A stretch of 64,000 nucleotides of DNA from positions 1 to 64,000 of the forward strand of contig VZSF01003592.1 of the NCBI GenBank assembly GCA_013398295.1, given 5' to 3'. Made by a program: the position numbers and the translations under genes. Positions 24,587 through 36,000 of this stretch are shown here, in pieces. Origin of the DNA: Chionis minor. Taxonomy: Eukaryota; Chordata; Aves; Charadriiformes; Chionididae. The notes below the pieces were generated by a model, which was not told the origin of the DNA, ran no database searches, and saw only the letters and a program-made list of their open reading frames with translations. The stretch's first letter is position 1, and every line of letters starts with the position of its first letter.

Positions 24587-24698
24587 CTCATCTGCAGTTA
24601 CTGTCATGACACTTCTGCTTTTCTTCATTATTGATATTAAAGCGCACCCCGTTATAAAAAACTCTTGTTGTTCAATCTGATTTCTTCAGAGGGGCTAC
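24587..24698 (-). CDS. PDE4B: PDE4B exon with the PDE4B1 start codon (coding part 24587-24628)
   Basis: On the minus strand a pyrimidine-rich acceptor (TTTTTTTTCTTTCAG, AG at 24700-24699) leads into 70 noncoding bases, then ATG at 24628 and 14 codons, MKKSRSVMTVTADE, ending at a very strong donor GAG|GTAAGT in phase 0. This is the PDE4B1 N-terminus; the family has MKKSRSV followed by MTV and ADD or ADE. An in-frame TGA at 24688-24686 and no other ATG in the exon's leader fix the start, with A at position -3. A second AG four bases inside (24696-24695) could serve as an alternative acceptor, affecting only the leader. It is too short to be found as an open frame. The preceding noncoding exon is expected in the CpG island 26 kb upstream. 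Confidence 0.95.
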
Positions 24699-26110
24699 CT
24701 GAAAGAAAAAAAATAATTGTATTTCTGAATAACAAACTCTTTTGATAATAAACTATGGAGCTAACTGCTAACATCACAGCTGATTTAAAACTTAAGTGTC
24801 CCTTTTCATAAAAGACTTGGGAGCAGATGTTATGCAAGTGTAGCTCTCTATTAGTGAAAGGACAATTCAAGATTTAGTAAAATCATGTTAAAAGTAACCA
24901 GTATTCACAAGGCTCTGCAGTCTAAGCAAGCCCTGAAGCACGTCTAGTAATACAGAACCAAAGCTAGAGGGTTCTATTTGTGGAGAATTTTTCTATAAAT
25001 GAGCCCTTTTCACAGGTACAGTATAGAAGGTCTCCAAGAACAGCTTGAGCTGGCTCTGATAGAAGAAAAGGAATTGCATTTGTACGCGATTCTAAGATTT
25101 AATCATAACTCACAAACACTTCAGCCACTAAATTGCAGCTTTCTGCGGAGGGTGACACTGCAGCCGCGTTGAACGACGCAGGAGTGCCGGGGGGAATGAA
25201 GCACAGCCAAGCAGCTGAAGCAGCAGGGGAAATCAGCACACGGGAAAAAAAAACCCTTGGAGTGTTCCCAGGCCCCCTACCCTTTCTTGCTGCGGATTTA
25301 GCGCTCATAAAAAGGTTACATTCAGGACTATAGAGAACACTGAGGGTTGTGGGTTTTTTCTCTTCTTTCCCCAAAGAAGAGGTAGAGCTGGAGTGCCACT
25401 TTCTGCGCTGACCGATCTTCCCCTCTGCTTGGAAGGATTATCTCCAAGGCAGAAGACTGCCGAAGGGCCACCGTTCATAAATTTCAGTGCTGAAGCCACC
25501 CCAAAAAGCTGTGCAAGGGTTTCAAGCTTGGTGACGTTAGGCTTCTAACACGACGTTCACGCTGAGAAATCAGGGATTTTTAACTGTATTCAGATCCCGT
25601 GTCCGTGCACTGCAAGTTCAGGAGAGCACTAAGCAATGCAGACTGCTGGCAAAAAAGGGCTGCCAGAGCCTGGTGATCCGTCCAGCCGATGGGGAGCAGA
25701 TGTGGCATCAAAATTAGGCACCTGATGGTCTTCCCTGCCACTACCAGCAGCGAGGGTCCCAGAAAGCAGGCAGCCTGCACCGCTCCCTCTTCCTGAGAGG
25801 GCCAGCAGGTACCAAAAGGCACCTTCCACGGCAGTCGCTGGTTTTACAGCCCTGTTCTTTGATTCCCACCCCACAATGAATCCGCAAGTCTGAGTGCTCG
25901 AGCGCAGCAGCCGGGCTGGGCTTGCAGCCATCAAGGGTTCAGGTTCAGCTTAATTACCATCGTGTCCAGGTTAAACGCTGTTTAGCTTGCACCCCTCCCT
26001 ATTTAAATCAAAAAAGTTTTAAGAAAAAAACAACACACTAACTCTCAGGCATAGTATCTGAATACGGAGTGGTGCCTCTGATGACAGAGGTCTAAGAACA
26101 TCACTATCTC

Positions 26111-26319
26111 CAGGAATCCCAGAATCCCCGGGGCTGGCAGGGCCCTCTGGAGGTCACCTGGTCCAACCCCCTGCCAGAGCAGGGTCACCCAGAGTAGGTG
26201 GCACAGGATGGCGTCCAGGCGGGTTGGGAATGTCTCCAGAGTGGGAGACTCCCCCACCTCTCTGGGCAGCCTGTGCCAGGGCTCTGCCACCCTCCAAGGA
26301 AAGAAGTTCCTCCTCATGT
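26111..26319 (-). mobile_element. CR1 LINE 3' fragment
   Basis: Same subfamily and orientation as the copy at 20.2 kb: CCCCTGCCAGAGCAGGGTC, GGCGTCCAGGCGGGTTGGGA, CTCTGGGCAGCCTGTGCCAG. It ends earlier (5' truncation at AGAAGTTCCTCCTCATGT). By eye about a dozen differences over roughly 190 shared bases. Confidence 0.95.
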
Positions 26320-26410
26320 ACGCAGCTGCTCATCTGCTCTTCCATGCACAAGAGAAGCGCTGTAATGAACCCGCCTGCCTCTAAACCACATCACTGTGGG
26401 GAAAAAAGAA

Positions 26411-26431
26411 TGAGAGAGAGAGAGAGAGAGA
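26411..26431 (+). repeat. (GA)n microsatellite
   Basis: About ten GA units, simple dinucleotide repeat. Confidence 0.9.
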
Positions 26432-27074
26432 ACAAAACAAACTCAAAGGAAACACTAACACACGGTGCTGTAGCAGAGTCTGCCTGCAGTTCTGGCTGTG
26501 GCACAGGCACCTCCAGTTGTTTTCATTTCCGTAGGGTTCATACATCCAACACACACATATCCCTTCATCGCCAGCCAAAGCATCCGGAGCACTCAGATCC
26601 ATGCCAGACATAACTCACTGCCATTTCAGTACGGCGCCAGCGCACAGGGCTGTACGCTTCATCATCCGCGAAGCAGCACTGGAAAAGAGCTGAGGGATTT
26701 GTCTCCTAAAGCACCTAAAGAGCTTCCCTCCAGAAAAGGATGGACAGGACCAGCCAGGAGCAAAGGACAGAAGACTGCACCGCCTCCCCCGGGCTCGCTC
26801 TCTTCTCAGCATCCGTCGCTGGCTGTCACCAGACCCCGGCCAGCGGGAAAAACAGATTTATGGCCTCATCAAGAACCCTCTTCTTATGACAGCAGGCCAC
26901 GTGCGTGCACCAGCTAAGTGACCGGGGTGGCTTTAGACATTACAGCAGTGGCATGGCTGTAAAAAACCTGACACTTGGCAGCACGGTTGTGCGGCGATGT
27001 TACTTCTCTCTGCAAACCTCATCTAGTTTTGACCCATATTACAATCAGATGAGCAGGCTGGAAGCGAGCAAAGT

Positions 27075-27298
27075 CATAGAATCACAGAATCCCAGGTTGG
27101 AAGGGACCTCGAGGATCATCTGGTCCAACCCTCCTTGGCAAAAGCACGGTCTAGGCAAGACGGCCCAGCACCCTGGCCAGCTGAATCTTCAAAGTGTCCG
27201 ACGCTAGGGAATCCACCACTTCCCTGGAGAAACTACTCCAATGGCCGGTTGTTCTTACTGTGAAAAACTTTCTTTTTGTGTCCAAGAGTCGTTACCCC
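27075..27298 (-). mobile_element. CR1 LINE 3' fragment
   Basis: CATAGAATCACAGAATCCCA, GGTTGGAAGGGACCTCGAGG and ATCATCTGGTCCAACCCTCC, then AATCCACCACTTCCCTGGA and GAAAAACTTTCTTTTTGTGT. A different subfamily from the 26.1 kb copy. Confidence 0.92.
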
Positions 27299-27630
27299 AC
27301 TAGCAGCGTAAAAGTCATACTACAATATCAGAACAAAAGCCTACAATAAGTTCAACAATTTTATCAATCTTCAGCAATTAGGAGAAACTAAACAGCCCTG
27401 TCATAAAAAGAATCCAAGACTGACATCAGACAGCAAGATAGACGATACTGTCCCAGATATCTGCAGGTAAAGACGACCACAAGAGTGGTACGTATGCATA
27501 GACCAGGAATAATATGGCATGACTATTTGCTGCCAGAAATAAACACATATTCTGCTGTAATATGTGGACAAAATTCATAGAAAGAACAAAAGAAGGAAGC
27601 AGTTGCCTAAGCAGCAGAACTAAGCAGACT

Positions 27631-27674
27631 AGAGATTTGTGTTTAATAAAGTAGAGATTTGTGCTTAATGAAGT
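27631..27674 (+). repeat. 22-bp tandem duplication
   Basis: Two adjacent units starting AGAGATTTGTG and ending in AAGT (27631-27652 and 27653-27674) differ at two positions. Small local duplication. Confidence 0.85.
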
Positions 27675-30600
27675 ACAAGTCTTGAGACGTTCATTAGGTC
27701 CCTCCTGTGCAGACTTTGCAATGCCCCACACAAATGAGCTCACACCGCAGCGCATCCCACAGGGGGACTAACAAATGCATCTCCCTCCTGAGTATGTGTC
27801 ACTTCACGAACTGACAATTAAATAAGTAAATATGTAATAAATAAAACCACACAAAAATAAGTATCCAGGAAAACATCTTTGGAAAAAAAATAATCTGAAA
27901 GACTGACAGTCTAAGACCGTCTCCTGAACTTCACTGAACTTCAGGATCAGACCGGATGCTGGGAGACGAGATGTGGAGAGATGGACCAAACTGATGAGCA
28001 GATCGTTCCTGTGGAAGCCTGAGTCCTCTTACACCACAACTTCCTTTTCTTTATAAATATTTATCAGTTTGTCAAAGTAAGTTTAACCAGCACATGAATA
28101 ATTACAAAAAACATGTTTTGTGCAATGTGGATTGCATTTCTGAAGAGCCTAGCACGAAAATCTAAGATTTCCGTTAGTCATGACTAAATTACTGTTAAAA
28201 TCTGAGTCATTCTTTTCTTGTGTTTTTACATAAAAGATCTGACACCTGGGACGAACATCTAGGGGGGAAAAAAAAAACCCACCAAAACACTCCAAAGCGG
28301 CTTACTGGAAAATTCTTCCCATGCACATTCTCTAATTCATGCAATCTTTCGGTACAAGCAAAGAATTTCTCTCCGCTACCTAAATTCTCAAAAAAGAAAC
28401 TATATCCCAGCGGACTGGTTAAGTGTGGGTACCAGGGAATGCCTGAAAGCAGCAAGGCTTTGCATTTGATATTAGACTACAAAGAAAAGTACTCCTTCAG
28501 CGCTGCAGATGGGTCTAATCCATTTTGCTGGAATATATGCTAGGTAGGGTATGAGATTTCTTTTTAAACCAAGCTGACCTAGTTCTCCCACACCAAGTTT
28601 TTTTTGTGTTCCATGACTGTGTTTCTCAAAATTGAGAGTAAACACTCCAGCGATTTCAGAGTGATAAAGCCTTACAGCAAAGGTACGAATTAACAGGGTT
28701 CAAAACCAGCAAGGGCCAGCGGTGAGGATAAAACGACATGGCTGCGTGTGATCAAGCCTCGCTTTTCCTACACGCGGCTTTAAAAATAGCTATTCAACTC
28801 ATCCAGTGTGAAATCTACTATTTAAAGACATTCCTAAAACGCATCTTAATGTGCAAGCTCTGGTCTGATTCGGAATACAAGACACATTTCACCACGTTGC
28901 TGTTTTCCCACACATTTTGGCTTCTGCATGGGCAGGTTTAAAGGCACAGGGTAACATGACCAGCAGATTAACCCTCTCACCCCTAAAGATATTTCCCTCC
29001 CCGATGAAACACAGGCAAGGCAGGGCCAGGAGGATTACGTGTTTGCTGGTCGTGCGGTGCTAGTTCTTTGGATTAACAAAAGGTTTTGGCAAGCCGAGCT
29101 ATTTATCTGGCTCCTTTCATACTCTAAATTCATTTCCTCCCACTTTCCAAGAAGGCAAGGCACAAAGATGGAGAGATAGCAGAAAACAAAACAAAGCCCA
29201 GTGAAACTCAGATAATACAGCACATTCTGCAGTACCATACCTGTTTCTTCCCAACTGCCAGCAGCGCTGCCAGGGCCATGACACATATTACTGGGACAGT
29301 ATTTTTTTCCTAGCAACAAAATGCTGATTCTTACAGGTTCAGCAGAACCTGAAGACGATCAGAGATAAAAACAGAAACCTGAACGGTGAATTAACAGAGA
29401 AGCTTTATTAAGGAAAGGGCTGGGATGAAGGAGATTATCTGATCACACAGATAATTACATCATTTGTGAGCTGGGATTCAAACAACTTGATTCCCCTTAA
29501 AGGTCATCAAAACTTCACAGGGTGAAGCACATGCTCACACGGGGTGACAGTCACCAAAAAAACCAAACAAAAGAAAGTTATAATCTCAGGTCTAGCTCTC
29601 CCAGACAGAATGCACGGGCTCTTACTTCAGGCTTGGAAATTGCACGCGATTCCTTGCAAGAAAAATAAACCCTAGGTGCATTTAACACTGGTCAAAGGCA
29701 AGTTGAGGTACAAATAGCAATTGGTAGCCGAACGGTGATGGGTTTGTATTTTACCTTAAACAAAACCAGCACGTTCAAAACGCGAGAGCAATACTTTGCT
29801 CCTGGATTGCTAAGAAGGTCAGCTTGCTTACAAGAAAGGAAATGGAGGTCATGGCCAACTGGTCGCACAGCGTGGCAGCAGCACCGCAGGTTCTGGAGCT
29901 CTCCACCTACCGCAGGAACAAACCCGCTGCATGTTTACAAGCTGTATGTACAAAAAACAAAACTTCAAAGAAAAACCGGTCAAATGTTTCTGCAGAATTA
30001 CATTCCCCTGAAAAATAAGCTTCAGGACTTTGACCATTTTATTTTTGCATCCCACACACGTCTTGAGCCACAGAAGAATTAACTCTACCTTTTTCCATTT
30101 CACCAATTTAGGCGCTAATCTTTTTTTTTTTTCCCCAATATTGAGTCCTAAACTTTTAGCTCTGTGACTGCCACTGTTATATCCAGAAATACATCCGTAA
30201 GAATTTCCCAAACAGCCCTTTTTACTACTTATTTAGAGAGCAAAAAGTCTCTTTCCATTTCTCGTGAACACAAAAAACCGAAACTGGTTTGCAGAGCTTA
30301 TGGCAGCTCCGAGGAACTCACTCCTCCTCAGAAAACTCAATCTAGTGTAATTTTCGTAAAATGCTGAGAAAACATCGTAGCGCTACAAAAAATAAAAGCA
30401 AGGGCATCTATTAGCACAAATGCCTGTAACCGATGAAAACAGACTCCAAAAAGAAGGATGTGCCCTGAGAGGTAAAACTAGCTTTATTTCTTATCACTGC
30501 AATTCTCATATAAACTAAGTTTGCTACAGAAGTGCTGCAGATCTACCAACATGATCCAACTAGCAAAGTGACTACTTCACTCTGTCCCCTTCCGAGGCTG

Positions 30601-32590
30601 CCTTAAGCTTTCTTGTAATTGCCAACCTCTGAATTACAGGCTGAGTATGCAAACCAAGTCTAAATTAGTTTGATGTTTGTAAGCTATCAGGCACCTGTGT
30701 GACGTGATCAAGTTGCAAACTTATCTACAATATAAATGAAACCGATTCTTTTCTTATAAAAAGTGAATGCGATACGCAAACTGCTCTTTGTATACACTTG
30801 AGAAAGTTCTGTGAAAGTTGTGCAGGGTCAAAAAAAACCCTTAAAAAAACCCCTCCCTTCCCACGTTACCACTGGGTAAATTATCCTTATTAAAACACTG
30901 TCTTAACTTTCATTAGGAGGTTTCTTACTGAGATATCACCGAGGTTAAGAGGATTGCAAAGACTCATCTTTTCTCTGGCAACGTAATCATTAAAGCCGAG
31001 AATAACCAAGTCAGTCTATTCCAGAAATTCCAGTAACTCCTTGCTTTCCAGCAGAGGGTACAATCAGGTTGTCATTGCTCTTCATTTATTTCAGTTATGA
31101 TAGGAAAAATCAATACTAATTTGAAACTATCCTTACATTGCTTATTGCCATTAGGCCTAACGTGCTCCGCAGAACGTCCGTGAAATACAAGCCATATTTT
31201 TCACTATTACCGCTGATAAAAAATGACCGTATTTTCCCCAGGAGACTGTCAGGCAAATGTTAATAGCCTGGGCAGAAGAAAGAATTGCAGAAAACGTTAC
31301 TCTATTTTCTTTACTATGTTAATGGTTTTTAAATCTTATATTTCTGTAGCAGCTTGTCTACTACGGTGGTCAAATGCAATTAATGTAAAAACCAGTTATA
31401 ACAGCAACAAAGAATACAGTTTAATAGTGCTTCCTACCAGCACATACAGGATTTTCAAGGTAATTACTTAGGAAAGTGAAGCACACTATTAAAAGATGCA
31501 ATTTATACCTTTCTTGTTCCATGTGCAAATGACTAGCAGAGCCTCCCACTCCTTGGAGTGGAGCTGAACAGCGTTCAGAGAGCAAAGAACAATTATTAAT
31601 TACGCTTTGAAAAAAATCCCGTGTCAGTTTAAAAATACAGCAAAACCCAGTGCGACAGAAAAGGCATGCAATGCAGATTTTCCCCCTTTACGTTGGTAGG
31701 TCACTTTTTTTTAAAGAAGAGCCTTCACGTTCCCCATGTGTATTTATTAGGAAAGGAGCCGAATGCACTAAGCCTCGCTGGTCCGCACAGATAACGGGAA
31801 CGCTGCAGATCAGGCAGGATTAGCATGTGCTGGATGAACTTACTTACTGTGTCACCACCAGCTAATGCCGCACTTGCCTCATGCCACCGATTTATTTCTT
31901 ACCTTCCTAAACTCACCCACATATTGCTCTAGACCAAGAGGAAAAGTTCTCAAATCCTCAGATCTCTCTTTGCCTTATAGTTTTTATGGAAAGAGCCAAG
32001 TTCAAAAAGCCTGCAAGAAGGACTTTTTTCCCTTTTATATGTATTTTTTTTAAATACTGGGGCCATGCAGCAACCTACATAACGATTCTAAGCACAGAAG
32101 TACCCAATCAAGCCTACAAATAAAGAGCATCCTTGGAAGAACACATCCTCCAGAACTCTTCTAACAGAGCAATATTCCTAACCTTGCTGATTTTTGCCTC
32201 TGAAAAAAACAACTAAATCACAGGGAAAGATGAAATGCAAAAAATCAGAACAGCAAGAGGTTCCTAGAGAACCAAAATCAATCTAGCTGCCCCCCACAAA
32301 GGAGGGGGACCCACAAAAGTAAGAAGAAACATTAACTGTACACCGGCTGAAGGAGAAAGTGCAAAGCACCTGCACGAAAGGCGAGGAGCCCCGTGAAGAG
32401 CAGCCCCCTCAAATCCTGCGTGGTGCCAAGGGACAGGCGTAGCTACTCCCGCTTGTCACTGCTGCCCCCGTGCCTTGTACCTGGACCCCCAGGGACCCAC
32501 CCCACGGACCGCAGCCAGCGCTGCCGCACGCTCTCCGACCCACTGCCCAGCTCTGCCCAGCCAACGAGCTCTGCAGGCCAGGGGAGAAGT

Positions 32591-32702
32591 CATAGAATCC
32601 CGGAATCACAGTTTTGGTTGGATGAGACCTTTAAGATCATCAAGTGCAAGCGTTAACCCAGCACTGCCAAGTTACCACTAAATGACGTCCCTCAGTGCTG
32701 CA
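32591..32702 (-). mobile_element. CR1 LINE 3' end, strongly truncated
   Basis: CATAGAATCCCGGAATCACA, GTTTTGGTTGGATGAGACC and TTTAAGATCATCAAGTGCAA, followed by GTCCCTCAGTGCTGCAG: the reverse complement of a CR1 end similar in type to the 6.5 kb copy. Confidence 0.9.
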
Positions 32703-33050
32703 GCCAAGGTGGGCTCCATGCGAGCAAGAGTCTTGCCATAACGGCTGTTTCCACACTGCTCCAGAGCCTTCCTCCACCCTGCGAGGAGCCGGGTACCACC
32801 CTAGTCCCTCCTCAGCCAGGAACGCTGCCTCCTCTCTTTTTATTTTTTCTTGTACTGTTTACGCAGGTAAAAATCCCACAAAAATGAACAAGGCTCTCCC
32901 TTGAGTCTCCCATAACCCGCCTTGCTGTTCCGTCTTATTTGTGGATGGCTTATAAAGCGGGACACGAGGGGCTGAACAAGCATGGTCAGATACCCAGCAG
33001 CATCTTCAAACAAGAGAAGGCCCTACTCACCAGCTGCGGCCAGAGCTCTT

Positions 33051-33194
33051 CATAGAATCACAGAATCAGAATCACGGAGTGGTTTAGGTTGGAAGAGACC
33101 TTAAAGATCATGTAGGTCCAACCCCCCTGCCCTGGGGAGGGACACCTCCCGCTAGACCAGGTTGCTCCAAGCCCCGTCCAACCTGGCCTTGAGG
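33051..33194 (-). mobile_element. CR1 LINE 3' end, strongly truncated
   Basis: CATAGAATCACAGAATCAGA, GGTTTAGGTTGGAAGAGACC, GGGACACCTCCCGCTAGACC and GTTGCTCCAAGCCCCGTCC; the match stops inside GGCCTTGA. Oriented with the gene. Confidence 0.93.
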
Positions 33195-36000
33195 AACCCT
33201 GCTGCGTCATGGTGGGTTTCTGTGCCAGGTGGTCACGCTTGGGCAGGTCCTGCTCAGAAACACAAGCCTGCAGGCCATGAAACACCACCTCCCAAACCAA
33301 TTTAATTGCCTGAGACAAAACCTATTTTGTGGCCAATTCGGAGTAAATGCTTCCGTAGCGATAACAGCGAGGCCAGGTAACCAGCTTTTCTGACCACAGA
33401 CACACACACAAATGAAATAAAAAGGAGAAACGGTGCCCCGTGCCAAGGTGAGCAGCTGCTGCCGTTTTTCTCCTGCCCCCCTGTGTCCTCCCTTCACCAG
33501 GAAGAAGGATTCAGCAGCTGATAAATTGCATTTTCATAAATTGCGCATCCTAGACTGCTCATAAAAGACAATCCTGTCAGGAGTCCAAGCAAGGAGAAAG
33601 AAGAGCCTGGGGAAGACCTCTCCGTGCTGTTAAATGAGTACAAAACGAGGTTACTTCTAGGGTAACAGCATCCAGCCACGCGCAATCTATTGTTTCTAAC
33701 ACCCCTGCCTGTCTGCAGCGTCGTTTTTGTTAGTGAAATATGAAGGATTTATTTTTTTAGATCACAGATTTTGTGCAGCAGTAGCTGCTATTATTTTGTT
33801 CAGCAGCACAGGAATAATCATTCCGTGCCACAGTGCACTGTCTCAAAAATATACTGGAACATACTGGAACGTGCCCATCATCTCTCATAAGAAAAACAGC
33901 CATATATCAAGAGTAAAACCATTGCTTCAGCATCTTCTGCCTAGGTTTGGGATATATTTAACATCGCTACAACACTCGTCACCCACAGACCTCAAAGCAT
34001 TTGGCAAGTGTACTCAGTTTTGCAGTAGTGGACACAAATCCACAGAGAAAAAGAAGTGACTGACTCAAAATCCCTTCTCAGTCAAAGCAGAGCCAGAAAT
34101 AAGACAGAGAACTGGCGACGCTTCCAGCTGCACGAGAGCACCCAGGAAAGAGTAGGCAAGCTGTGTATGCACGCATCAGAAACGAGACCCAATTTCTAAC
34201 TCACATTCTTCACCTAAGTCCCCTATTTACCCTTTATCAAAAACCAGTTACAGTCTGAGGTTTCAAAAAGAACTTAATTGTTCATTTAGAGCTACAGAAA
34301 GTCTCAAAACAGAGGGTTTGAGGCTCATCAGGAGAACTCAACCCCATTCCAAAATTCATGCCTAAAAGCATCTGTCGCAACACTCTCACTTCGGAGAGTT
34401 CATCAAATGGCTCCACTTTCCAGAAAATCCCCTTTTTACAGAGAGAGTAACTAAAAATTAAAATTCAAATCTCATTTGCAAAGGCAAAACATGGCATTCA
34501 GAGTTTTAAAGAAGACAGGACTGCATTAGCTTAGCGTGGTCAGCTACAAACCTGATTTATCCCAGTTTTTCTTCCACACTAGCAATTTCCAGAATGAAAT
34601 TTCTGTCTTTCCATCCCATAAAAATATTTTTTAAAAAATAAATAAAAAATAAGACTAAAGGAAAAGCCTTTGACATTCTTCAAATGCACAGATGTTTTTA
34701 CCAACCACTAGCTAAGTCCACTTCCATAAAAATATTTTACTTCATATATTTTAAGAGGCATCTATTACAACATTTTTGTATTCTGAAAAACTAATTTATA
34801 AGAAGAGATTTAGAAAAAGCCTGATTTAGAAGAACATTTAAGCTTCCTTATTCCAGGATTTTTCTTTTAGCCAAAGCAGATGTTACTGTTTCTTTATACT
34901 CCTGCTATTTTGTTTCCTTCAGTATCTGACATTTTGCTTGTTGGGAAAATATTTGCATTATTCTAGATTTCAGACTGGAATGATCAGCAATTTCTTTTTA
35001 AAAAAAATGAAAGAATACTGTAGATCGCACTGCAATTTCCTCAGAAATCAAGTGCTATTATGTTAGGTGAAAGCGATAACACAAGCATTTTCCTCAAACT
35101 TCTGATCGTAATTTTTCTCCTAGTTATTTAAAACTCTTCAAACCTTTAATTATGTGGGGTGATACTTCCAACACTCAGTGCCTGCCTTGTGCTGCGCACT
35201 TTAGAAAGTTTTGATCAAATTCCATCACTTCAAAGAGCACAATTAACGAGGAGCGCGGCGTTGGGTGACCTCTGCTTGCAGCACCCCTGTGCTTCAGACT
35301 TACCATTTCACAGCGGCACGCTGCTTTTGCCTGCGTCACCAGGAAAATTCTGGCTCTTCTGTCCCAATTATTCAACCCTGAAGTTGCAAAGAGAATTGCA
35401 AAACTGGAAATCGCAAAACTTAGGGATATATGAGAGTCCCGAGTCATTCAAAGCACGGTCAGAGGAATCCCAACCTTGTTACATCCAGCCTCACCGAGAA
35501 AACCAGTACAGCACACGGCTGGTGATTCTGAGAAATTACAGCAACTGAAAATGGAGTCTTGATGCCAAAAGTCAACATTGGTATCGCCAGATGCAATAAC
35601 TGCTACCATTTCAATAGTCTCTGGCCTACAGAGTAAGAGATACTCAACCGCTGCCTAACAGGAAACTGGTAACTGCAAATAATAATGTTCTGATAAGATT
35701 TGAAACTTTGGTGGTAAAAGGCAGCTCCTCGCATTTGCAGCAATGAAGCAAAAGAATGTGTTTGAAATATCGGAGTTCTTTTTAAATCAGGTAATTTTTT
35801 TGGCCACAGGTGACTACGCACTACTTCATGTACCTTTTTTCCCAGGAGTAAAACATTTAGGTATTATCAGTACAGTGTTCTTTCGAACTAACCTTATGTC
35901 AGGGCAGAAGAATACGATGCTTTTGCTTGTTCCAATGCAAAAAAAGTCAAAACAACGGCCTGATGTAGACACAAAACGACCTTTTTATGCCACAAGACGT

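Larger units (their letters stand above)
24699..36000 (-). other. PDE4B: PDE4B first intron, proximal part
   Basis: Noncoding sequence between the PDE4B1 start exon and the CpG island. It holds CR1 copies at 26.1, 27.1, 32.6 and 33.1 kb, a GA microsatellite near 26.4 kb and a 22-bp tandem duplication at 27.6 kb. GC-rich patches occur near 25.1-25.9, 26.5-26.9 and 32.4-32.6 kb. Stretches 27.3-32.5 and 33.2-36.0 kb show no repeat or gene that I recognise. Confidence 0.85.
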
